A stretch of 64,000 bases of DNA from Mesorhizobium sp. (GTDB lineage: Bacteria; Pseudomonadota; Alphaproteobacteria; Rhizobiales; Rhizobiaceae): assembly GCA_004963905.1 (NCBI GenBank), contig SUGL01000003.1, forward strand, positions 62,001-126,000. The letters run 5' to 3'. Both the position numbers and the translations under genes were made by a program. This document shows positions 45,961-53,627 of this stretch, one piece after another. Below the pieces are notes generated by a model. That model worked only from the letters and a program-made list of their open reading frames with translations. It was not told where the DNA came from and made no database searches. The stretch's first letter is position 1. Each line of letters starts with the position of its first letter.

Positions 45961-47376
45961 TCATCCTGCCCCGGGCAAGATCTTGCCCGGGTTCATGATG
46001 TTCAGCGGATCGAGCGCCTGCTTGATCGTGCGCATGACGTCGACGCCGTGGCCGAGCTCGTGGCGCAGGAAGCCGACCTTGCCCTGGCCGATGCCATGCT
46101 CGCCGGTGCAGGTCCCCTCCATGGCGATCGCGCGCATGTTGAGCCTGCCGACGAATTTTTCCGCAAGCGCAATCTCCTGAGGGTTGTCGACATCCATTAG
46201 CACGAGCACATGGAAATTGCCGTCGCCGGCATGGCCGACGATCGGCGCGATCAGGCCCATCTCGGCGATATCGGCCTCGGTCTCGGTAACGCATTCGGCG
46301 AGCCGCGAGATCGGCACGCAGACATCGGTGGACAGGCCCTTGGCGCCGGGGCGCAGCGTCAACGACGACCAATAGGCGTCGTGCCGCGCCTTCCAGAGCT
46401 TCGTCCGCTCTTCGGCGACGCTGGTCCACAGGAACGGCCCGCCGCCATTTTCCTCGGCGATCATGCCGAACGTCTCGGCCTGTTCGGCGACGCCGGCATC
46501 GCTGCCATGGAATTCGACGAACAGGCACGGGCTCTCGGGGTAGTCGAGCTTCGAATAGTTCTTCATCGCCCGCATCTGCAGCGCGTTGACCAGTTCGATA
46601 CGCGCCACCGGGATGCCCATCTGGATGGTCGCGATCACCGTGTTGCAGGCTGCCTCCAGGCTGGGAAACGGACAGACGCCGCCGGAGATCGCCTGCGGTA
46701 TGCCCTGCAGTCTCAGCGTCAGCGCCGTGATGATGCCGAGCGTGCCTTCCGAGCCGACCAGAAGCCGCGTCAGGTCGTAGCCGGCCGAGCTTTTCTTCGC
46801 CCGCTTGCCGGTCGTCACCGCCTCGCCGTCGGCCATGACCGCGGTCAGCGACAGCACGTTCTCGCGCATGGTGCCGTAGCGCACGGCGTTGGTGCCGGAG
46901 GCGCGCGTCGCCGCCATGCCGCCGAGCGAGGCGTTGGCCCCGGGATCGATCGGGAAGAACAGGCCGGTGTCGCGCAAATGCCGGTTGAGGTCTTCGCGCG
47001 TCACGCCGGGCTCGACCGTGCAGTCGAGATCTTGCGGATTGACCGAAAGGATGCGGTTCATGCGCGAGGTGTCGATCGAGATGCCGCCGCCCGGCGCGTT
47101 GGTGTGGCCTTCGAGCGAGGAGCCTACGCCGAAGGCGATGACCGGCACGCGGTGCGCTGCGCAGGCGCGCACGATCTCCTGCACCTCCGGAGTCGACTCG
47201 GCGAAAACGACGCCGTCCGGCGCCTGGGTCGGGATATAGGTTGTGGTGTGCGCGTGCTGGCTGCGGATCGCCTCGCCGGTCTGGAAACGCTCGCCGAACT
47301 GTTGCTTGAGGATGCCGAGCACCGTGGCGATGCCTTCCTCGTTGCGCTCGACGGGATTGAGGTCGCTCAAAGCCAT
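45961..47376 (-). CDS. FAD-binding oxidase (D-lactate/glycolate dehydrogenase type)
   Basis: 471-residue flavoprotein of the GlcD/D-LDH group. The FAD_binding_4 domain has VIAFGVGSSLEGHTNAPGGGIS and FPIDPGANASLGGMAATRASGTNAVRYGTM; the C-terminal FAD-oxidase_C domain includes VGHAGDGNFHVLVL and EGTCTGEHGIGQGK, with His and Glu residues that hold the metal and substrate. Start at ATG 47376 has an excellent GGAGGAAA; a longer frame to 47568 crosses an intergenic repeat. Oxidises a 2-hydroxy acid, most likely D-lactate. Converges with the DyP gene. Confidence 0.94.
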   Translation of the reverse strand: MALSDLNPVERNEEGIATVLGILKQQFGERFQTGEAIRSQHAHTTTYIPTQAPDGVVFAESTPEVQEIVRACAAHRVPVIAFGVGSSLEGHTNAPGGGISIDTSRMNRILSVNPQDLDCTVEPGVTREDLNRHLRDTGLFFPIDPGANASLGGMAATRASGTNAVRYGTMRENVLSLTAVMADGEAVTTGKRAKKSSAGYDLTRLLVGSEGTLGIITALTLRLQGIPQAISGGVCPFPSLEAACNTVIATIQMGIPVARIELVNALQMRAMKNYSKLDYPESPCLFVEFHGSDAGVAEQAETFGMIAEENGGGPFLWTSVAEERTKLWKARHDAYWSSLTLRPGAKGLSTDVCVPISRLAECVTETEADIAEMGLIAPIVGHAGDGNFHVLVLMDVDNPQEIALAEKFVGRLNMRAIAMEGTCTGEHGIGQGKVGFLRHELGHGVDVMRTIKQALDPLNIMNPGKILPGAG

Positions 47377-47432
47377 GATTTCCTCCGCGAATGGACCAGC
47401 GGCCACTCTTGTAATGCAGCTATGGATGATGC

Positions 47433-47490
47433 CTAAAGCAATTCTAGGAAAAGTGTGAAGCGGTTTCCGTCCGGAATTGCGCCAAACAAC
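47433..47490. repeat. intergenic repeat module B (third copy)
   Basis: AAAGCAATTCTAGGAAAAG...GTTTCCGTCCGGAATTGCG, homologous to 28061-28114 and 13102-13180, between the divergent FAD-oxidase and thioesterase genes. Confidence 0.75.
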
Positions 47491-47539
47491 TAGAACCGCA
47501 CCAGCCACACCCTGTCCAGCGACGATCGAGGAAAACCAG

Positions 47540-48025
47540 ATGACGATGCCCGCGCCGATCATTTCCAAGCCGATGGCGATCGAGAAGGACTGGATCGACT
47601 ACAACGGCCATCTCAACATGGCGTACTACAACGTGCTGTTCGACCGCTGCTCGGACGAAGCGTTCGAGCTGATGGGCATGGGGCCGAACTATGCCAAGGA
47701 GCGCCGCCTCACCATCTACACGGCCGAAGTCCACGTCTGCTACGTGCAGGAGCTTCACCTCGACCACAAGGTGAACGTCTCCTTCCAGCTCATCGACCAC
47801 GACGAGAAGCGGCTGAGAGCCTATCAGGAGATCCGTCATGTCGACGGCTGGCTGGCGGCGACGTCCGAATCGCTATCGTTGCACGTCGATATGGCAGGGC
47901 CGAAGGTCGCCCCCTTTCCGGCCGATGTGATGGCGCAGGTCGAAGCCATGCGCGACGCCCATGCCGCGCTGCCGATGCCGGAGCGCGCCGGCCGTTCGAT
48001 CGGCATCAAGCGCAGGAGCGCTTGA
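47540..48025 (+). CDS. hotdog-fold thioesterase
   Basis: A 161-residue acyl-CoA thioesterase of the 4HBT type: the active-site segment IDYNGHLNMAYYNVLFDRCSDEAF shows the Asn/His pattern of the fold. GAGGAAA is upstream of ATG 47540. Similar proteins occur beside carnitine and fatty-acid genes in rhizobia; nothing here fixes the acyl group. The gene faces away from the FAD oxidase, with repeat module B between them. Confidence 0.9.
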   Translation: MTMPAPIISKPMAIEKDWIDYNGHLNMAYYNVLFDRCSDEAFELMGMGPNYAKERRLTIYTAEVHVCYVQELHLDHKVNVSFQLIDHDEKRLRAYQEIRHVDGWLAATSESLSLHVDMAGPKVAPFPADVMAQVEAMRDAHAALPMPERAGRSIGIKRRSA

Positions 48026-48169
48026 AAACCCGAGCACCCGCGTTAACCTTACCAAGGTTTTAACGTGAACAAGTCGCTTGAGTCCGTTGAACGACTCAGT
48101 GGCGCGTTCGAAAACGACCCTGCCGGGTTGCGCGCGGGTGGCAGGCGGAATGCGGTGCGAGGATAGTGC

Positions 48170-48385
48170 ATGAAGACCGACATCAAGGTGGAAGTGGAGC
48201 GGTTGGCGGCCGATCCGCGCATCACCGATTATGATTTCTGGCGATCGTTGAAGAACGTCAACAACGAGATCTTCCACATCGCCAACAACAACGAGCCTAT
48301 CCCCTTCGACATGATCCGCTGGCGCGCGATTCTCAAGCAGGCGCGCATGAGGCGCGGTTACACCGAGCCATCAGCGCTCCCTTAG
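48170..48385 (+). CDS. conserved hypothetical protein (71 residues)
   Basis: Small soluble protein MKTDIKVEVERLAADPRITDYDFWRSLKNVNNEIFHIANNNEPIPF and on, ending MRRGYTEPSALP. No recognised domain, signal or membrane segment; Asn-rich in the middle. Codon use is normal for the region and the start is preceded by GAGGATAGTGC. It ends inside the 3' end of the convergent Lrp gene (15-nt overlap). Upstream lies a AACCTT-acc-AAGGTT dyad (48045-48059). Real by appearance, function unknown. Confidence 0.7.
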   Translation: MKTDIKVEVERLAADPRITDYDFWRSLKNVNNEIFHIANNNEPIPFDMIRWRAILKQARMRRGYTEPSALP

Positions 48386-48847
48386 CCCGCGAAGCGGCGA
48401 GCGCGGCTCGACCGGCGACGACTGGATGATGGCGGTGTTGGTCATCGCATAGGGGATGATCCTGTCGATCACCCGTTCCAGCTCGCCCACCGAGCCGACA
48501 TGCGCCAGAGCGATGAAGCAATCCTCGCCGGTGACCCGGTCGCATTGCGCGATTTCCGACAGCTCGCGGATGATCTCGGTCACGACGGCCAGTTGCCCTG
48601 GCACCGGCCTGATCCTGAGCCATGCCGACAGCTTGAGGCCGAGCGCCGCCGGATTGATTCTGACCGTATAGGCCTCGATCACGCCGTTCTCCTGCAGCTT
48701 GCGGATGCGTTCGGCCACGCTTGGCGCCGAGAGCCCGACGGCACGCGCCAGCTCTGCCGTGCTCGTGCGCGCATCCTTTTCCAGGAGCCGCAGGATCTTC
48801 AGGTCCGCCGCATCCAGGTCGGCATTTTCATTTCGAAGGCGTTTCAA
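48371..48847 (-). CDS. Lrp/AsnC-family transcriptional regulator
   Basis: 158 residues: N-terminal HTH (LDAADLKILRLLEKDARTSTAELARAVGLSAPSVAERIRKLQ) and C-terminal RAM ligand domain (AVVTEIIRELSEIAQCDRVTGEDCFIALAHVGSVGELERVID). The start is a TTG at 48847, the only option after an in-frame TGA; it sits within the perfect palindrome AAGAGAATTCTCTT (48846-48859). Divergent from an EamA exporter 88 nt away, which it probably controls in response to an amino acid. Confidence 0.92.
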   Translation of the reverse strand: MKRLRNENADLDAADLKILRLLEKDARTSTAELARAVGLSAPSVAERIRKLQENGVIEAYTVRINPAALGLKLSAWLRIRPVPGQLAVVTEIIRELSEIAQCDRVTGEDCFIALAHVGSVGELERVIDRIIPYAMTNTAIIQSSPVEPRSPLRGLRER

Positions 48848-48859
48848 GAGAATTCTCTT
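48846..48859. promoter_or_regulatory. palindrome over the Lrp gene start
   Basis: AAGAGAATTCTCTT, a perfect 14-bp palindrome that includes the TTG start codon of lrp and lies in the gap to the divergent EamA gene. A possible autoregulatory site; the role is inferred. Confidence 0.45.
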
Positions 48860-48935
48860 TCTTCAGAAAGTGGCCGACCCAAAAAGCCGTTCAGTGCCCA
48901 TATAAATAGCGAAATTCGCCTGCGATAATGATCGC

Positions 48936-49850
48936 ATGAATTCCGAAGCGCAAGTTCGTACGGCAAACCAGACCACCGGCGACACCCACGCTGCAGGCCC
49001 CGCCCTCGCCGGACTGGCCAATGCGCTGCCGCCGCATGTCTGGTTCTGCGTCAGCGCCATCTTCCACTATCTTGGGCCGGCTTTCGCCGTACTGCTGTTC
49101 GCTCAGGTCGGCGTGCTCGGCATGGCCTGGCTGCGCATCGCCACGGCCGCGCTCGTCTTCGCGCCGCTCACCAGGCCATGGACGGTATTCGCGCGGGCCG
49201 ACCGCTCGGCACGGCTCCTGCTGCTGGCCTTCGGTGCCTGCCTGGCGGTGATGAATTGCGCGTTCTATCTGGCGCTCGACCGCCTGCCGATCTCGCTGGT
49301 CGCCGCCATCGAATTCGTCGGCACGATCGGCGTCGCGCTCGTCGGCCTCAGGAGCCGGCGCAATTTCGCGGCGCTCGCCATCGCCGTCGCCGGCACCTTG
49401 CTGCTGATCGATATCAAATGGTCCAGCGATCCGATCGGCCTGTTCTGGGCCTTTCTCAACGGCGCGCTGTTCGTCGGCTACATCGTGCAGGGTCACCGCA
49501 TCGCGCAGACGGGCATCGGCATCGCGGGCCTCGGCACCGCCATGGCGATCGCCTTCCTCGTCGTGCTGCCAGTCGGCTTCAGCGAGGCGCTGCCGGCCTT
49601 CACGGCGCCGCAACTGCTGCTCGCCGCCATCGGCGTCGGCGTCTGCTCCTCGGTGATCCCCTATATCTGCGACCAGCTCGCCATGGCGCGGCTGCCACGC
49701 GCCAGCTTCGCGCTGATGCTCTCGCTCCTGCCGCTCACCGCGACGCTGATCGGCGTCGTCGTGCTGCGCCAGGTTCCAAGCCTTGCCGATTGCCTCGGCA
49801 TTGCACTGGTTGTGGCGGGCGTGGCCATGCACAAGCCGGCGCGGGAATGA
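48936..49850 (+). CDS. EamA/RhtA-type metabolite exporter
   Basis: Membrane exporter, 304 residues, ten predicted helices in two EamA repeats. GPAFAVLLFAQVGVLGMAWLRIATAALVF and RASFALMLSLLPLTATLIGVVVLRQ are characteristic of the RhtA (threonine/homoserine exporter) branch. The N-terminal 25 residues are cytoplasmic and hydrophilic. Paired divergently with an Lrp-type regulator, which supports amino-acid efflux. Confidence 0.92.
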   Translation: MNSEAQVRTANQTTGDTHAAGPALAGLANALPPHVWFCVSAIFHYLGPAFAVLLFAQVGVLGMAWLRIATAALVFAPLTRPWTVFARADRSARLLLLAFGACLAVMNCAFYLALDRLPISLVAAIEFVGTIGVALVGLRSRRNFAALAIAVAGTLLLIDIKWSSDPIGLFWAFLNGALFVGYIVQGHRIAQTGIGIAGLGTAMAIAFLVVLPVGFSEALPAFTAPQLLLAAIGVGVCSSVIPYICDQLAMARLPRASFALMLSLLPLTATLIGVVVLRQVPSLADCLGIALVVAGVAMHKPARE

Positions 49851-49888
49851 TCCCCGGACAGGACCGGTGAGGTGTGTCGAGATTGAGC

Positions 49889-50791
49889 TCAGGCCAGCTT
49901 CTGTTTCAGGAACGCGACCGTCCTCCCCCAAGCCAGGTCGGCCGCCTTCTTGTCGTAGCGCGCGGCCGAAGTGTCGTTGTTGAAGGCATGGTTGACGCCG
50001 TCATAGACATAGACCGTGTATTCGACATGCGCGGCGTCGAGCGCCTTCTTGTAGGCATCGATGCCGGCGTCGATGCGCTCGTCCAGCCCGGCATAATGCA
50101 ACAGCAGCGCCGCCTTGATCTTCGGCACGTCCTCGGCCTTCGGCTGCATGCCGTAATAGGCGACGCCGGCGTTGAGATCGGGCGCATTCACGGCGAGCGC
50201 ATTCACCGTGCCGCCGCCCCAGCAGAAGCCGACCGCGCCGACCTTGCCGTTGCCGTCCTTCAGGCCCTTGAGATAGGCGATTGTCGCGACGCCGTCGGCC
50301 GCGACCTGGGCGGCGTCGAGTTTGGTGAACATGTCGCGCGCCTTGTCCTCGTCGGACGGCGTGCCGCCCAGCGGCGACAGGAAGTCCGGCGCCAGCGCAA
50401 TGAAGCCTTCCAACGCCACGCGCCGTGCGACATCGCGGATATGCGGGTTGAGACCTCGGTTCTCATGGACGACGATGACGCTCCCGGTCCTGCCGGACTG
50501 ACCGGCCGGCTTGGTCAGATAGCCCTTCATCTCGCCGCTGCTGCCGGGATAAGTGATGTCCTCGCCCTTCACGCGCGGATCGTCCTCGGCGACGATCGCC
50601 GCCTGGGCCGAATTCGCCGCCAGCATCGGCGCGATCGCGGCAGCCGCCGCGCCCGATCCGGCGAGCCTTGTCAGGCGCTCCATGAAGCGCCGCCGGTCGA
50701 GCGTCAGATGCGTGTACTCGTCATAGGCATCGATCATCGCCTGGGTGATGACGGGCTGCGTGATGACGGGCTTGGCGACAGATTCGGTCAT
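49889..50791 (-). CDS. dienelactone hydrolase-family protein with Tat-like signal
   Basis: Alpha/beta hydrolase of 300 residues. The nucleophile is Cys in VGFCWGGGTV; an Asp after HYAGLDERID and His in GVNHAFNND complete the triad, as in dienelactone hydrolases. The N-terminus has a 35-residue lead with a doubled PVITQ, then DRRRFMERLTRLAGSGAAAAAIAPMLAANSAQA, which looks like a twin-arginine export signal set far from the start. Start at ATG 50791. Substrate unknown; related proteins include export-dependent carboxymethylenebutenolidases. Confidence 0.9.
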   Translation of the reverse strand: MTESVAKPVITQPVITQAMIDAYDEYTHLTLDRRRFMERLTRLAGSGAAAAAIAPMLAANSAQAAIVAEDDPRVKGEDITYPGSSGEMKGYLTKPAGQSGRTGSVIVVHENRGLNPHIRDVARRVALEGFIALAPDFLSPLGGTPSDEDKARDMFTKLDAAQVAADGVATIAYLKGLKDGNGKVGAVGFCWGGGTVNALAVNAPDLNAGVAYYGMQPKAEDVPKIKAALLLHYAGLDERIDAGIDAYKKALDAAHVEYTVYVYDGVNHAFNNDTSAARYDKKAADLAWGRTVAFLKQKLA

Positions 50792-51246
50792 GGCTCTCTC
50801 TCGGCGATCGGATTGGACGGCTCGATTGGCTGTTCCGCAAGATAGGGTCGAGATTTGCACGGTCCAGTCACGGGCAGGTGACGACCACGAAAACCGCGGC
50901 CTGGCGCGATCTGTCTGCAGCGGCGATGACGAAACAGGGTTTGCCTTTCAAGTCGCCGTTCAAAAATATCGATATTATTTTCTTTCTTGCGCTATCGTAC
51001 ACATTCTGGAAACCATGCCTCCAGCCCAGATGGCCGGCGCGGATGCAATTAACCACCTATTAGAAGTTGCGCCGCAGGTTGTGGTCGATTTCATCGGTAA
51101 CCGCGTTGGGGGCGGCTGCCTTTTATCGCCTGTGTCAAGCCCTCGCTGCATATGGCAAAGCGACGTTCGCGCCTGCGAACACCCGGGCGATGGCTTGATC
51201 AGGCAGGAAGGGCCGGCACCTCCGGGATCGAAGAGGCGACCTGGCC
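50792..51246. other. 455-nt gap without a gene
   Basis: Between divergent dienelactone hydrolase and MHYT genes. It includes an AT-rich stretch (50960-51010) with the perfect palindrome AATATCGATATT (50965-50976), possibly a regulatory site. No conserved reading frame or RNA was recognised. Confidence 0.5.
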
Positions 51247-53322
51247 ATGATGCGCGTCATCTCCTGCGTGACTGTAGAGCACAATCTGTGGCTCGTGCTC
51301 GTCGCGGCGCTGGTCTGCAGTGCGGGGTCCTGGGCGACGATCAGGCTTTTCCTCCGGGCCTATGAAGCAACCGGTCTGCAGCAGATCGGTTGGCATTTCC
51401 TGACCGCCGTTTGTGCGGGATCGTCCATCTGGTGCACGCATTTCGTCGCCATGCTGGCCTACGACCCAGGCGCGCCGATCACCTTCGACCCGGTGCTGAC
51501 GATCGCTTCGCTATTCATCGCCATCGCTGGCACCGCCGCCGGCTTCATCGCCGCGACCAGCCATGCCCCGCGCATCGCGCCGATCGTCGGAGGCACGATT
51601 GTCGGCCTTGCGATCTCCGGCATGCACTATACGGGCATGGCGGCCTATCACGTCGACGGCATCGTCGAATGGAACACGACCTATATCGCGGCGTCGGTCC
51701 TGCTCTCCGTGATGTTTGCCTGTCTCGCCATCAACGTCGCCCTGAATGAGCGCATCTCGGGCCGCAAATATTTGGCTGCGGGAATCCTGGTCGCGGCCAT
51801 CGTCAGCCTGCATTTCACCGCGATGGCGGCGCTGCAGGTGACGCCGCTGGCGACGACCGACAGCCATGCCGATCCGGCCGCCTTGCAGGCGATGGCGCTC
51901 GGCGTCGCCGTCGCCGGCCTGATCATCATCGGCACCGGCCTCGCCAGCTACCTGATCGACGACCGGACTCGCTCGGAAACCTTTCAACGCCTGCACCACC
52001 TGGCCATGAACGACGCGCTCACCGGCCTGCCGAACCGGGCCAACTTCAACGACTACCTCGACCGTGAAATCGATCGCGCGAGCGAGCTCGGCTGCAAGGT
52101 TGCGCTCGTCGGCGTCGACCTCGACCGGTTCAAGGAGATCAACGACATCTGGGGTCACGCCGCTGGCGACATGACGCTGAAGACGCTCGCCGGGCGGATG
52201 AGCGCGCTCCTCCAGGAAGGCGAGTTCGTCGCGCGGCTCGGCGGCGACGAGTTTGCCGGCGTCAAGCGCATGAAGGGGCAGTCGGACCTTCTCGACTTCG
52301 TCTCCCGCCTGGAGGCGGCGCTGATGGCGCCGGTCAGGATCGCCGAGGTCGAAACGGCCACCGGCGCCAGCCTCGGCGTCGCCATCTATCCGACCGACGC
52401 GCAGAACCGCGAAACGCTGGTCAACAACGCCGACCTGGCGATGTACCGGGCCAAGGCCAATGTGACGCAAAGCGTGTGCTTTTATGAGCAGGCCATGGAC
52501 GAGGCCGTCCGCGCCAATCGCACCTTGGCCAACGACCTGCGCGACGCCGTCGAGAACGGCCAGCTCGACCTGCATTATCAGGTGCAGACCTCGGTCTCGA
52601 CCGGCGACATCCGCGGCTATGAGGCGCTGCTGCGCTGGAAACACCCCACGCGCGGCAACATCACCCCGGCGGAGTTCATCCCGCTCGCCGAGGAAAACGG
52701 TCTCATCCTGCCTCTCGGCGAATGGGTCCTGCGCACCGCTTGCGCCAAGGCCGCGTCCTGGGAGAACCCCTACAAGGTCGCGGTCAATCTCTCCCCGGTC
52801 CAGTTCGCCCATGCCGACCTGCCGAAGCTGATCCACGAGATCCTGCTCGAAACCGGCCTCAAGCCGGGCCGGCTCGAGTTGGAGATCACCGAATCCACCA
52901 TCATCGCCGACAAGATCCGCACCTTGAACATCCTGCGGCGGATCAAGGCGCTGGGCGTCACCATCGCCATCGACGATTTCGGCACCGGTTATTCCTCGCT
53001 GGAGACGCTGCGCGCTTTCCCCTTCGACAAGATCAAGCTCGACCGCTCCTTCATGTCCGAGGTCGAAACCAGCCCGCAGGCGAAGGCCATCATCCGCGCC
53101 GTGCTGGCGCTGGGTCAAAGCCTCGATATCCCGGTGCTGGCCGAGGGCGTCGAGACGCATAGCCAATTGTCGATCCTGCGCGCCGAAGGCTGCAACGAGG
53201 CGCAAGGCTTCCTTCTCGGCCGGCCGGCACCCTTTGGCGAGATCTTCTCGCTCGTCGATCGCCAGGAGATTGGCAGCGCCGAAACCCAGCAGACCGTCCG
53301 ACAGGCCGCCGCTGTTGCGTAG
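51247..53322 (+). CDS. MHYT-GGDEF-EAL cyclic di-GMP enzyme
   Basis: 691-residue membrane protein. Seven N-terminal helices form an MHYT sensor (motifs CTHFVAML, GMHYTGMAAY, LHFTAMAAL), thought to bind copper and sense gases such as O2, CO or NO. The GGDEF domain follows (ARLGGDEFAG, intact active site) and then an EAL domain with EALLRW and the metal-binding Asp pair in AIDDFGTGYSSL. Both catalytic motifs look intact, so it could make and break c-di-GMP. Start at 51247; the internal Met 2 is equivalent. Confidence 0.95.
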   Translation: MMRVISCVTVEHNLWLVLVAALVCSAGSWATIRLFLRAYEATGLQQIGWHFLTAVCAGSSIWCTHFVAMLAYDPGAPITFDPVLTIASLFIAIAGTAAGFIAATSHAPRIAPIVGGTIVGLAISGMHYTGMAAYHVDGIVEWNTTYIAASVLLSVMFACLAINVALNERISGRKYLAAGILVAAIVSLHFTAMAALQVTPLATTDSHADPAALQAMALGVAVAGLIIIGTGLASYLIDDRTRSETFQRLHHLAMNDALTGLPNRANFNDYLDREIDRASELGCKVALVGVDLDRFKEINDIWGHAAGDMTLKTLAGRMSALLQEGEFVARLGGDEFAGVKRMKGQSDLLDFVSRLEAALMAPVRIAEVETATGASLGVAIYPTDAQNRETLVNNADLAMYRAKANVTQSVCFYEQAMDEAVRANRTLANDLRDAVENGQLDLHYQVQTSVSTGDIRGYEALLRWKHPTRGNITPAEFIPLAEENGLILPLGEWVLRTACAKAASWENPYKVAVNLSPVQFAHADLPKLIHEILLETGLKPGRLELEITESTIIADKIRTLNILRRIKALGVTIAIDDFGTGYSSLETLRAFPFDKIKLDRSFMSEVETSPQAKAIIRAVLALGQSLDIPVLAEGVETHSQLSILRAEGCNEAQGFLLGRPAPFGEIFSLVDRQEIGSAETQQTVRQAAAVA

Positions 53323-53328
53323 CCGAAA

Positions 53329-53529
53329 CCTCCGCGCCGTCGTCATCCACGGGCGGAGCAAGGAGCGAAGCGACGCGGCGCAGACCCGAGGATCCATGCC
53401 GTGACGCCGAGGTGTTGCGACGGTCCAGAATTCTGCACCGCTGCGCTCCTCGATCAAGGTAACGGCATGGATCCTCGGGTCTGCGCTCCGCTTCGCGTCG
53501 CTCCGCCGGTGGATGACGACGGCGCGGAG
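53329..53529. repeat. 201-bp inverted-repeat element
   Basis: Left arm CCTCCGCGCCGTCGTCATCC...CAGACCCGAGGATCCATGCC (53329-53400) and right arm 53462-53529 are near-exact inverted copies of about 70 nt around a loop of about 60 nt. The purine-rich GGAGCAAGGAGCGAAGCGA segment is the most variable part. It lies after the MHYT gene and before the convergent gcd stop. Non-coding; looks like a dispersed Mesorhizobium repeat. Confidence 0.8.
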
Positions 53530-53627
53530 GCCTCGGCTAATCTCCAGCGTATGCGAAACAAATGGCTGGACGCTTATAAGGCCCGAAGCGCAGGAAACCG
53601 CCGTTTGCAGACCGGCCTCACCTGAAT

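Noticed and set aside
48041..48064. CtrA-type site (TTAA repeats) upstream of the small gene at 48170
   Set aside because: The two TTAA motifs are 12 nt apart, not the 7 nt of the CtrA consensus; only the AACCTT-AAGGTT dyad remains.
50861..51246. Possible small gene or RNA in the AT-rich gap before the MHYT gene
   Set aside because: No frame with a ribosome binding site and no terminator or conserved RNA fold could be recognised.
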